In this document: piece by piece, positions 9,714 through 19,464 of the stretch
Numbering within the stretch: the stretch's first letter is position 1
How the letters are laid out: the number at the start of each line of letters is the position of its first letter
DNA from: Diphasiastrum complanatum
Taxonomy: Eukaryota; Streptophyta; Lycopodiopsida; Lycopodiales; Lycopodiaceae
Assembly: GCA_029204225.1 (NCBI GenBank)
Contig: CM055094.1
Span: forward strand, 9,657,234 to 9,721,233
DNA: 64,000 bases
Direction of reading: 5' to 3'
The notes under the pieces: generated by a model
Database searches by the model: none
The model's input: the letters and a program-made list of their open reading frames with translations, nothing else
What the model was told of the DNA's origin: nothing
Position numbers and translations under genes: made by a program

Positions 9714-10414
9714 TCAACCTTTTAGTCCTAGCTGATCTAGACTCGGCCTCAGGTGTCCTATACGACGGGTGGTTACGCCCTCCTCAGGCGTAACCACCTC
9801 TACAAAAGTCGAATATGCACCTAACGACGTCAACAAAACCGCCTCTCTTGACTCTACTCCTCGCATAGGTGAGCAGACCTGTGTGATCGACCCTAATCCC
9901 AGACTTCTCAGTGTAACGTCCTCCTCAAACTCTAACCCTCTCATAGGCAAACCAACATCTACTCCAAGAGGAGTGTCATCATCAATACTTACAATGGTGG
10001 CTGATCAACTACATCCCAATGAACACCCTGCTGAACCTGCTCCAACTCATGAGGGAGAAGTCTCCTCTTCGCTCTTCTCCTCCGCTCTAATCTACTCTTC
10101 CTCTCCGACCTAGACTCCAACTTCGGTGTTCTATACATGGCATTGTCACGCACGTGCTCTGGCGTGACAAACCTCCCTGAACTATCCACACCACTGACAC
10201 CAACAGTCACTATGTGCTCGACACTTTGCAAGTTTGAAACCAAACTTGCAGTCAAACATGTTGCCTCCTCAACGACATGAACTACAGGTGCAAGCGACAA
10301 CGCCCTACGCACTTCTTGTCGCTTCCTATTCAACCTCCTCCTTCTTGCAGACTGGCTCTCACCCTCCGAAGTGATGTATGAAGGGTTGTTTCGCACACAC
10401 TCGGGAGTGTCCAT
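9714..10414 (-). pseudogene. Helitron protein N-terminal repeat region (right copy)
   Basis: Two frames on minus (9989-10414 and 9714-9950) carry repeats of a TPE-V-R-N-x-x-Y-x-T-x-E-x-ESRSAR pattern followed by an Arg-rich stretch such as RRRRLNRKRQEVRRAL and RLERRRRAKRRLL. With the copy in 9560-9652 there are four repeats. In the third, loss of one base turns the gtgcgt of EEVR into gcgt and shifts the frame. The likely initiator is the ATG at 10414 (MDTPECVRNN). Resemblance to STPR-type Arg-rich repeats is my inference, not a demonstrated match. Confidence 0.6.
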
Positions 10415-11104
10415 ATCATGGAATCACTCCCTCAAATGCAACACTTGCAAAAATTGGAACAAAAAATCATCAAGCTTTATATCAAACATTGGGAAACAAT
10501 CAAATACATGAAAACTTGTATTAAGAGAGTGAGAGACAAATCAATGGTTCGGGGGTGAAGGTTATGTATAAGCATATGAGAGTTTAGGAAATATGGGGGT
10601 TTTTATTCCCTTCAATACACATAGTCTTTAGGCATTAGGCATTACCATTAGGCAAATAGTATGTCAAATAGAGAAAGATTAATAGACTGCAAATGGTTGT
10701 ATACACCATTGTCGGTATGTTGGAATAAACGACTGAGATATCAGTTTGTTATAAAAAAAAACTCAGTATTCTTGCATGTTCAATCTTAATTGTCTTAGCC
10801 GGTGAGTGTGGGGAGTGAAAAAAATAATTCCTCTCTACTAACCAAATCAAATAGTGAATATTGATTCATCAAGTGCATCATGATTCATGATATGGAAGTC
10901 TATGAGCATATATTGTTCCTTGAGCTTTTAATGAAGCTCTATTTCACAAAAATAGTTGAAGTGTAGACCATCACATGATTATCGACACATAGTGTAAGGA
11001 TATTGATTATGATTTCTTGGCAAGTGTGAGGCCTAACAATTGGGTCCAATTATTATATAGCAAGTTCCTCCAATAATATATGCATAAAAGTGCATATAAG
11101 TTTA

Positions 11105-11106
<2 letters not shown>
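10415..11106. other. Intergenic, no feature recognised
   Basis: This is AT-rich sequence upstream of the right Helitron copy. I see no family-like ORF, RNA gene or clear repeat apart from AT-rich simple sequence at the end. Confidence 0.5.

Positions 11107-11164
<58 letters not shown>
11107..11164. repeat. (TA)n microsatellite
   Basis: About 29 uninterrupted TA dinucleotides are present. The preceding sequence GCATATAAGTTTAAACATAT resembles GTACATAAGTTTAAACATAT at 14698-14717, so the repeat may have expanded from the end of a dispersed element. Confidence 0.95.
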
Positions 11165-11168
<4 letters not shown>

Positions 11169-12239
11169 GCTTGAAAATAGTACAAAACAACATCTCAAGG
11201 TAGCTATGATGTATGGATGTTCAAGAAAAATTAATGTGCTAGTCATTTCTAATATGATGTCAATGTACATATCAAATTCAAAAATCACAAATTACGATTT
11301 CTACAATTTCCAATGAGCTTGAAGTTGAAGCAACAATCTCATAAACTGCTATCATACAACCCAAATAACAGATGATCCAGCAACTCAACTATAAAAGGAG
11401 TTTAATTGTGACTTTCACAACAATTTCACATTATGCCAAAAGGATTTGAAATCTTGAAGACTCACATTACAACACATATCAGGCAAAATTCAGAGCTTAG
11501 AATCTACTGAGTAAGCATTCACTTTCTATTCTACTCACAAAAGTAGATAGAGAGAGAGAGAGGGGGGGGGGGAGAGGGGGCTGGGGGCTCGCCAAGCCTG
11601 GGTGTGAGCAGGTAAAAGAGACCATGGAACCCAAAAACCTGTGAAGTTTTCAAAGAACGTGGTAGATGATGTCGCGAGCATGTTTCCCGATACATTCATT
11701 ATTGGTGTCATTGTGCCACACCACTACACTCCTCGATTGCACGAACCCCCTATCATAGATGCACAATTTAGAAATTACCCCAAAAAATCATTTTTCGGGT
11801 TTTTTAATTTTGTTTTTGGCTTCATAATGTTTAAATGGCTCCAAGAGTTAGTACTAAATTTTAGGGTAAAAAAATCTTTTCTAATGTTAAATATTTTTCA
11901 ATGGCTTTATTTCATCTTTAGATATATTATAAAAAAATGGTCTGGAACGTATATGCAGCAAAACGTTCCACTACATCCATGGTATTAATTACATAGTATC
12001 CCCTCACAAATAGTCTACATATTACCTTTCCCATATATAAAAGATTGATCTTTATTATGTTATGCCAATAGAAAGATCTACAATAACTGTAGGGAGCAAT
12101 TAAGTAGTACTTGCTTTTACAGTCCATGCAATGGTAGTGCGAAAATGGATTGTTCTCTCCTCCTCATCTCTTTCTTGCAGATTAGCTAACTTTTCTACTT
12201 GCTCAACCCCCTCGCTCTCTTGCAAGCCTTTGTCATACT
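11165..12239. other. Intergenic with a G-rich run
   Basis: No gene is recognised. A GA stretch leads into a run of 11 G at 11562-11572, then GGGGG and GGGGG again up to about 11586, which could form a G-quadruplex. The 115-codon frame at 11641-11988 has no recognisable motif and AT-rich codon content, so I do not call it a gene. Confidence 0.5.
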
Positions 12240-12740
12240 TATTCTCTCAAAATTTATGAACCCAATGGGCTATTTTCTCGCAATATGTACATTTGGTGAT
12301 ATAGTCATGAATTGTATAGTGATTTTCATATTGCTTGTCCTTCTTGGCACAACCTTTCACATTAGATTTGTTGCCACACTTGTTTTTCTTGCCTCTAAAA
12401 AGAAGAAGGCTTATTTGAACGATCCTCCTCAATAATTTTCATTTTGTCAATAGTTTTCCTCGAGAAGTCTAGTTGTGAGATTTTTGACCGATTGTCTTTC
12501 TTCTTGAACTTTATCCTAAGATGCTATAATGTGCTTATTTCTCTAAGGTAGATTACAAATGATTATGATTATGACTGGCCCTTATGAGGTATAAATGCTA
12601 AGTTCAATAAGTTTTCAAGCCACTGCTTCCACCTTGCTAATTTGGCTTACAATGTCACCTCCAAGTTTGAAGACTTGTTCTCAAAAGCACTTTGCTCATG
12701 TACTGTGATCATTCTTGACCAGGTCTAATGCCAAATATTG
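12240..12740 (-). pseudogene. Ty1/copia Gag relic
   Basis: Minus-strand frames contain a copia-Gag-like segment ending IIEEDRSNKPSSF, then basic sequence and a degenerate zinc knuckle CTYCEKIAHWVHKF, in which the last Cys of CX2CX4HX4C is lost. Several stops and frameshifts separate the pieces. No LTR, protease or polymerase is seen nearby, so only a fragment remains. Confidence 0.4.
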
Positions 12741-12910
12741 TAATGAATGAGTTTTTGTAGATGTCTTTCATCACAAAAATAATGATTAGCAGCTTGGCTT
12801 AGTTGTTTTGCTAGTAATGGCACTTGTTTGCTTCGTTGTTTTGCTAGTAATGGCACTTGTTTGCTTCTTTATCTTCTACGTCATCTCTAGTTTTGTGCCA
12901 TAGACCACTT

Positions 12911-13117
12911 CCATCAACTCTCTGAACTCCAAACACAATCTGCATTTATAGTTTTCAGAGCTGGCGGATGGGTCTGGCCAGCTGTAGAGGCAAGCAAAAG
13001 AAATTTGCGCGTTCCATCAACTCTCTTACCTCCAAACACAATCTGCATTTATAGTTTTCAGAGCTGCACGGATGGGTCTGGCCAGCCCTAGAGGCAAGCA
13101 AAAGAAATTTGCGCGTT
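12911..13117. repeat. Two-copy tandem repeat, unit about 103 bp
   Basis: The unit CCATCAACTCTC...TTTGCGCGTT occurs at 12911-13013 and again at 13014-13117 with a few changes. Both copies contain GGTCTGGCCAGC followed by TAGAGGCAAGCAAAAGAAAT. The same block reappears next to the palindrome at 13429-13468. Confidence 0.9.
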
Positions 13118-13428
13118 CTGCCTCTGGTCGTAGATTGCCATCTAGCCCAATCTCCAGCTGTATATTCTTCAACAATGTAGATGCCAAGGAATGTAACGAT
13201 TCAGAGCAGCACTACTACAAACGGTGTGATAGCCATTTCACTTCCATGTCGTTTCAAACCAATTTTACAGTGCTCTTCAATTATCCTAACCTATAAAACT
13301 AAGCATTGAAGCAAATGATCTAATTCCAAGCTACTTGGATAACGATATGTCTTGCTATCACAAATAGCATACCTATAACCTAATACCTTCAATTCGCGAA
13401 TAGAACCTAAACGTGCAAAAACATTTTG

Positions 13429-13468
13429 CGGCTGGCCAGCGGATCTGGCCAGATCCGCTGGCCAGCCG
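13429..13468. repeat. 40-bp perfect palindrome
   Basis: The 20-bp half site CGGCTGGCCAGCGGATCTGG is followed immediately by its exact reverse complement. It is bordered on the right by TAGAGGCAAGCAAAA, shared with the tandem repeat at 12911-13117. In those copies only one half (GGTCTGGCCAG) is present, so the palindrome looks like an inverted duplication of that site. Confidence 0.95.
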
Positions 13469-13727
13469 TAGAGGCAAGCAAAAAAATTTGGCTCATTCGT
13501 CTTGACGTGATCAGACACATAGGCATGCTGATTAAGGGACTGAAGTTAAAATACCTCTTCTTGTTTGTGTTTTCTCGCCTGCCATCATTGAAGCTTCTCT
13601 AACGTCCATATCCAATGCTTTCAACACCTCCAACCTCTCCAATGCCTACTTCCAATGCTCTCTTTCAAGTGTGAGCTCACTCAACCAATCGATGTTTCCA
13701 TTGCTTACTTGATTGCTCTCTCTAAGA

Positions 13728-14063
13728 AGTCCCCGTATCGTGTCTTTGAAGCATCGTTGGTGGTGGATGATGAATACATTGTGGGATGGGTTGGCAGAGA
13801 CAGCCAATTATGACAAGCACATGGTTTTTATTGAGGAAGATCATTATCTTTTTCCTAATGCATACAAAAATATTCAGAACTTTGTAGAATCAAGTCATAG
13901 AAATGTACAGACTGCTGGACGGCAAATCTTGCTCCTTAGAATCAAGTCATAGAAATGTACAGACTGCTGGACGGCAAATCTTGCTCCTTATGATGTAAAT
14001 GCAAAAGGAGAAAGGACACAGAACCTCATACATGAAAAGATGGGCAATATAGGCTATGCAGTA
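13728..14063 (+). pseudogene. MGAT2: N-acetylglucosaminyltransferase II (MGAT2/GnT-II) gene fragment
   Basis: The translation SPRIVSLKHRWWWMMNTLWDGL, AETANYDKHMVFIEEDHYLFPNAYKN (quoted in pieces) matches the catalytic region of plant GnT-II, the Golgi enzyme that adds GlcNAc to the alpha-1,6-mannose arm of N-glycans. After a shift it continues with KCTDCWTANLAPYDVNAKGE and IHEKMGNIGYAV before a stop at about 14061. A 52-bp tandem duplication (13886-13937 and 13938-13989) and a nearby single-base shift break the frame. Only about 100 of some 450 residues are present. It is a captured or degraded gene piece, not a working gene. Recognition rests on the EEDH and WWWMMNT motifs recalled for the family. 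Confidence 0.82.
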
Positions 14064-14338
14064 TAGACAGAGAAAGAGAGAGAGAACCTGCTACAATTCC
14101 AGCAGCCGCCAGCCACAATCGTGACCCCCACCTGCTCCTCGCAATCGAGAGAGAGAAACACACGTGCTCACACCCCTTCCTCGCGATCCAAATAGAGGGA
14201 GACCCGATGCTCGCGATCCAGAGGTCCAAAGAGAGAGAGACACACACACAGGCTTGCTCAATGCATAGAGATAGAATTCGCGATCAAGAAAGAAAAAGAG
14301 ACACAGAAGTCACGATCAAGAAAGAAAAAGAGACACAT

Positions 14339-14390
<52 letters not shown>

Positions 14391-14396
14391 TCAAGT
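14064..14396. repeat. GA-rich low-complexity region with (GA)n
   Basis: GA/AGAGAC-rich sequence contains a duplicated GATCAAGAAAGAAAAAGAGACA unit (14281-14336) and a (GA)n tract at about 14340-14378. Another similar piece is TCGCGATCCA, present twice near 14180-14220. No gene. Confidence 0.85.
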
Positions 14397-14756
14397 GACT
14401 CAAGTGGCCCATTACACATTCATCCTAAGGTGATAACTTAAATAGAAAAGGTGGTTATATTAAAAATTTGGGTATCTTGAAAAGGTGGCCAATAAAAAGA
14501 AATGTGACTGTATTGAATATGCAGTGCCACTTGGAAGTTGGACAGTGGCCAATGTGTATGTTTTGCATGGGGAAGAGGGCCATGCATGCTTTTTCTCATA
14601 CATGCATCTTACTTTCTAAAATTTTTAGTTCAAAAAATGTGTATGCATGGGTGAGGGGAGGAGGATGCATGGGTGCACCCATACACATGCGCAAAAGTGT
14701 ACATAAGTTTAAACATATATATAAATATATGCATATATACATATGTAATAAAAAAA
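14397..14756. other. Intergenic, no gene
   Basis: The sequence is mostly unique. It ends in an AT-rich tail (14699-14756) whose start resembles the sequence before the (TA)n at 11107. This tail abuts the broken end of the gypsy integrase. Confidence 0.5.
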
Positions 14757-15420
14757 ATTGAGAGCCTCCCAATCAGACCGACTCGCTTCAACTGTCTTTG
14801 TCATAATGGTGCAGAGAATCTTATTGGAAGATTCAGCTTGGCCATTCCCTCTGAGATAATAGGGAGTACTAAATCTGTGTATAACAAAAAAATCTTCCAG
14901 TAAACACTTTATTGTTTGATTAACAAAGTGTGTACCCCGATCACTAACAATTTCAATTGGACATCCAAATCTGACTATAATATTTTCATATAGAAACTTA
15001 GCTGTAGATTTCGCATCAGCTACTTTGACAGCTTTGGCTTCAACCCACTTGGTCATATAATCAGTTGCGACGATAATGTATCGGGCCTGAGATCCTTGAG
15101 CAGCGGGATGAATAGGACCAACATAATCCAGTCCTCATTTTTCAAACGGTGCTTGCGATAAAACCGGATGTAAGAGTTCATAATTTTGTCGAGTAGGCAG
15201 TCGTGTTCGCTGGCAGACATCGCATATCTGAATAAAATTTTCTGTGTCCTTATGAAGCGTAGGCCACCAACAACCGGATTGCAAAAGTTTGCAAACAGTA
15301 ATATCTGTAGAGAAGTGTCCTCCACCCATGCCATCATGTGAAAACATGATTAGATCTGGTACTTCATGCGGTAAAACACATCTTCGTAAAATATTATCTG
15401 ATCCATGACGATACAATTGT
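14757..15420 (-). pseudogene. Ty3/gypsy integrase (zinc-binding and catalytic core)
   Basis: The H2C2 region reads HDGMGGGHFSTDIT to QICDVCQRTR (15200-15330). The core shows all three acidic residues: VATDYMTKWVEA (first Asp, about 15060), IVSDRGTHFVNQT (second Asp) and GNGQAESSNK (Glu). A stop lies between the two parts. The frame terminates after EASRSDWEALN at 14757, where the element is truncated. In the family this enzyme inserts the cDNA into the genome; here it is broken. Confidence 0.88.
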
Positions 15421-15505
15421 GCTGCAATTAATTGATAAGGTTAAGCCTTATGAATCAATTGTCTTTTCTGTACTTTTGCCAAAGAGTCATTCGGTTGTCC
15501 TAGCA

Positions 15506-16910
15506 TCAGGTACTCAACAATATCTGTCGCCCACTCACTGCTTCAACATAGAACAACGCAGCATCTGGCAGTTCATCATCCACTTCAGTATTAACTGGTG
15601 CAGATTCAATTCGTGAAACGTGATCGGCTAGATAATGTTGCTTCCCCTTTCTGACCACAATTCGAAAGTCAAATTCAGTCAATAATAATAACCATCTTGC
15701 AATACGTCCAGTATCACACGTCTTAATTACCAAATAAAGTAACGGTTGATGATCCGTATAAAATACAAAGTGCGTTTCCATGAAATAGTGATGAAATTTT
15801 CGAACAGAAAAAATCATGGCTAGCGCTTCACGTTCTGTTGTTGAATAATTCTTCTCTAGATTTGTAAGCTGTCTGCTTGCAAATCGTATAGGATAATCCT
15901 TCTTATAGTCACTTGGCTGCGTCAAAACTGATCCAATGGCGTATTTTGAGGCGTCCGTATGAATATGAAACTCTTATGTCCAATCTGGAGAACGTAGTAT
16001 TGGTGCTGAAGATAATGTTTTTTTTAACTTTTCAAAGGCTTCTAATGCCTCTACTGTCTAAATAGGAACAAAAGTTAATTTGTATATAGGTCATGCTAAA
16101 TCCGCAAAGAAGATAATAAAAATTCGATAGTAGTTCGCATGACCCATAAACACATAAACTCCTCGAATTGTTGCTGGCGGTGGCAATTCCATAATAACTT
16201 TGATCTTAGAGTAATCGGTGGCAATACCATGTCTTGATATCACATGTCCAAGCACCACTCCATGAGAAACCCATATCTGGCATTTTTCTGGATTTAGAGA
16301 AATCTGATATTTGCGGCATCTTTCAAAGACTTTCTCCAATCGATCCAGGTGGTCTGTATATGTACTATGAACTCCCAAATCATCCAAGTAAATTTCAAAG
16401 AATTTCTGCAGATAATCTTTAAAGGCAAATTGCATTACCCTTTGGAATGAACTTGGTGCATTACAGAGTCCAAACGGCATTACTTTGTAAGCATAGGTGT
16501 CCCATTCTGTTGCAAAAGCAATTTTGTGACGATCGGCAGGTGCAATCTTAACCTGGTTGTAACCACTAAATCCATCCAAGAAACTATAAGCTTCTGCTCC
16601 AGCAAGGCGATCCAAAATGCTTTCAGTAAAATGTAACAGAAAGTGATCCTTCCGTGTCACTTTATTCAATGCTTTGAGATTCACACAGATTCACAATTTT
16701 CCATTTTTCTTAGGAACAATGACAATCGGTGAAATCCATTCGGTATGCTCGATCTCATAAATGAAATCGACGTCAAGCAATCTCTGAAGTTCTTTCTTTA
16801 TCAGATCTGCCACATTAGGATTACAGCGATAGAACTTTGTAACCTTTGGTACTGCATCAGGTACTAAAGGTATGGTATATTCAATAACTGATGTCGGAAT
16901 ATCCTTCAAA
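15506..16910 (-). pseudogene. Ty3/gypsy reverse transcriptase and RNase H
   Basis: RT pieces in order are RCNPNVADLIKKELQRLLDV, WISPIVIVPKKNGKL, LNKVTRKDHFLL, YSFLDGFSGYNQVKIAPADR, KVMPFGLCNAPSSFQRVMQF and the catalytic EIYLDDLGVHS, then LGHVISRHGIA (16091-16910). RNase H follows at 15506-15925 with IRFASRQLTNLEKNYSTTER, FVFYTDHQPLLYL and ADHVSRIES. A stop splits RT at about 16688 and a gap with stops separates RT from RNase H. The YLDD box keeps both aspartates. Confidence 0.9.
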
Positions 16911-17633
16911 TCTTGATAAGTCCATGAAAATAATCTTGATACTTAATAAGTAGCAAACGGAGTGCTTGATACTGTTTAGGAGTAGATGTTGTGATCCCAC
17001 TTGTACAATCTTTTCTGGTTCTCCTGGTTCTGCAAGATTCATTGGCTGCGTCCTAGCTGGGCCATCGTGAACCTCTTTAGATTCCGGCATGTGTTCTTCA
17101 GGTTCACGATGTGCTTTAGATAACATGATAACCACATCATCCAGTGTATAACGTTTAAAATGCTCTAGCATATCATGTTGGACTACATTTGCTTGTTCTT
17201 TTTTGAAAGGACTTGTCTTGGATCTTCGTTTAGTCTTCTTAGCAGGAATTGATCGTGGAGGTGATGACTTTCGAGATGATAAATCTTTCTTCTTAGGTGA
17301 AGACTTCCTAGACGATGATGTCTTGCTGGAGATCTGACTTGAAGAATCATTCTTGACTTTTCCTTTGCCTTTATTTAATAGAGGTGGCACTTCCTTTAAA
17401 TCGATCTTTTGAGAGGGATTTTCCCATTTCAGAACCGTATTATAATGTTGCTTTGCTTGTTTCTTCGTCATCGAACCTGTCATCCTGTCTCCCTTCAATA
17501 TAACTGCTTTGGGCGATTTGATTGTTGGTTCATCAGGAATATTACGCACTCCAAATCTGGTCGGATCCATATGATGTAGAATCTGTTCATCCGTGAGTTC
17601 TGCATTGCCATCATAAGTTAAGGCATGGCTCAT
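16881..17633 (-). pseudogene. Gypsy polyprotein linker between protease and RT
   Basis: A 250-codon frame without known domains contains a Ser/Lys-rich basic stretch (KKDLSSRKSSPPRSIPAKKT) and a KKEQANVVQHDMLEHFKRYT segment. The frame overlaps the start of the RT frame at its end (DLSRFEGYSDISY), showing a frameshift at about 16920. Long spacers of this kind occur between protease and RT in Athila/Tat-type polyproteins. Confidence 0.65.
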
Positions 17634-17757
17634 TGGTATGAGATCATCCTCAATTGGATCTGGTATAGGTTGATATCCAGGCTACATTCAGCACATTTAG
17701 TGAAAACGTGATTGGTGTATCCAAAGTTCGATCTAACAAGGAAATCTTGCTCATCTC

Positions 17758-18290
17758 TTATTGACTATCTTGTTGACACATATATCCAGTTGTACAATCA
17801 ATTGTTGCAAGAGCTTCGTTCCAATTGACAGTATCCGTTTGAGAATCGTAGTGAACTCCCAATTTTTTCTCTGGTCGATCACAAGTGTGATCTGTTGTTG
17901 ATGAATCGTCATCCGCTTTTTGAACCGCTAGCTTGACAGTCCAAGTCGTAGGATCAATTTTAACTGCACGTTCACGATTTTCAAAAGTGATTTTGCCGGT
18001 ACCCCAGTTATGAATTACTTGCGCAACTCGTAACCATGGATGTCCTAAGAGAACTCGGTAGACATTTGGTGCTTCTGGTAAGTCCATTACGATGAAAGCA
18101 ATAACGAAATGTACTCCTGCAATTCTGACAGGTATATCTTCCACCATTCCTCGTGGACGAACCGTAGTTTGATCAGCTAGCTTAATAGCAAAAGTAGCAG
18201 GCTTCATCTTTGTAAGGCCCCATGCTTTGTAAAAATCAGGTTAACTCCTGAACCGCCGTCTATCACGACTGCTTCTTTAGAAAATTGTCT
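17758..18290 (-). pseudogene. Ty3/gypsy aspartic protease
   Basis: The active-site segment VIDGGSGVNLIFTKHGAL is read at about 18236-18270 on minus. After a frame break come KPATFAIKLADQTTVRPRGM and VEDIPVRIAGVHFVIAFIVM, then YRVLLGHPWLR, the usual second part of a plant gypsy retropepsin. The active site is D-G-G-S rather than D-S/T-G, a variant seen in some plant gypsy families. The frame is broken upstream of KPATFAIKL. Confidence 0.8.
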
Positions 18291-18329
18291 ATGTTGTATT
18301 GGCAGAGTGATATTCTTTTGTTCACCTTC

Positions 18330-18689
18330 TCAAGCTGCTCCAACATGTAGTACATCGTTAGATTCTTCAAATCCAACACAAAAGAGCGTGATGGTCTTCT
18401 GATTCTTCTTGACTAATTTTTGTGCTAAGACTTTTTTTGCTTTTGGTACTAACTTTAGAAGTTCTCCCAATGAAATATTGCTCTTGCTAGACAAAATATT
18501 CATGAGTAATTCTGTATGCGGTGCTTCTGGTTCCGTCATCTTGAAGGTTTCTTCGTGATGATGTAATTGATCATTCATATCCGTACGTAAATTTCTTGAA
18601 GGCTGCAATGGTGAAGACCGAACTTCAGCTGTTACTTTAGCAGCTTCAAGTTCCTCTTCTTCTTGCAAATGCTTAATCCACTGTCTCAT
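18330..18689 (-). pseudogene. Gypsy Gag-protease linker
   Basis: A 119-codon Glu/Lys-rich frame (EEEELEAAKVTAEVRSS, LGELLKLVPKAKKVLAQKL) precedes the protease. The KAKKVLAQKLVKKNQ basic segment and ESNDVLHVGAA end lead toward the protease. No domain is recognised; it is assigned by position. Confidence 0.5.
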
Positions 18690-18889
18690 ATCCTGATATC
18701 TTCATTTTTTTGCATTAAGATTTGGATAAACTTTCGATGCTATTGGTGTATCATTCAATGGTATAGAATCAGCAGGTACTAAATCCACTCTTTTTGCTTT
18801 TGTGCTCTGGTGACCACCATCAAGGGTGCACTTGGTTTATTATGAGCTACCGATCATTGCTTGATCGTTATCAAATTTACAAGTGCTGT

Positions 18890-19460
18890 AGCTGGTGGTG
18901 GCTTCGGTCTTGCTGGACAGTCTTTATAGCAATGCCCATATCCACAGTCACAATAGAATGGTACAAATTTTTCTTTATTTGGGCATTCTGCAACTCTGTG
19001 ATTTTCTCCACATGCAAAGCATCCAAGTGGTGCTCTGGCCCAATTTCTCGAGGCCTGTTGTTGAGCGACAGCATAAATGGCATATTATTCTGAAGATCCA
19101 CCTTCCTGATCATTACCATAGCTCCATTGCTCAGCACTTCCTTAAGGTTCTGGTTCCATCAAATTGGCAGGAGGAGTGGAGTGCTTTGGTGGGGCAGACA
19201 AGGCTAGACACTCTGGGTATCCAAGAGTAGATTGTCGTAGTCTTCCTGTTGGATTGCCTCCATACTGTGGATCTCAATATCCCATCTAGGCATACCGTTG
19301 CTGAATCATCCGAGGGTTGAAGTTGCAAAAGGCAGTCTCATGGTCAGGTGAATTACACAGATGGCAAACACTGATTTCCATTCACTTTTTCAATTGAGGA
19401 CACTCATTCACTGTGTGATTTCATGTACAAATAGAACATCAGACATTTTCCCTCAGATGG
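18890..19460 (-). pseudogene. Gypsy Gag zinc-knuckle cluster
   Basis: Translation of minus-strand frames gives at least three CCHC-type knuckles. CFACGENHRVAEC and a degenerate CDCGYGHCYKDC lie at about 18920-19020. CHLCNSPDHETAFC lies at about 19335-19375. A degenerate CSICTxNHTVNEC with an in-frame stop lies at about 19395-19435. No capsid-type Gag domain is visible between the knuckles and the PBS. Gag is therefore partly deleted, or its N-terminal part has decayed beyond recognition. Confidence 0.7.
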
Positions 19461-19464
19461 AAGA

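Larger units (their letters stand above)
5142..10414 (-). repeat. Right arm of giant inverted repeat (Helitron copy, minus orientation)
   Basis: This is the reverse complement of the left arm. The Helitron reading frames run from 10414 down toward the centre, so the two copies lie tail to tail. Sequence near 9845 corresponds to window position 1. The part from 9846 to 10414 (the element's N-terminal coding end) therefore has its partner outside the window. Relative to the left arm it lacks about 450 bp and about 600 bp of helicase sequence and about 140 bp near the C-terminus, but it keeps the Rep region that the left arm has lost. Confidence 0.9.

Noticed and set aside
11641-11988. 115-codon frame as a gene
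   Set aside because: AT-rich, hydrophobic by composition, no motif, no splice or promoter support.
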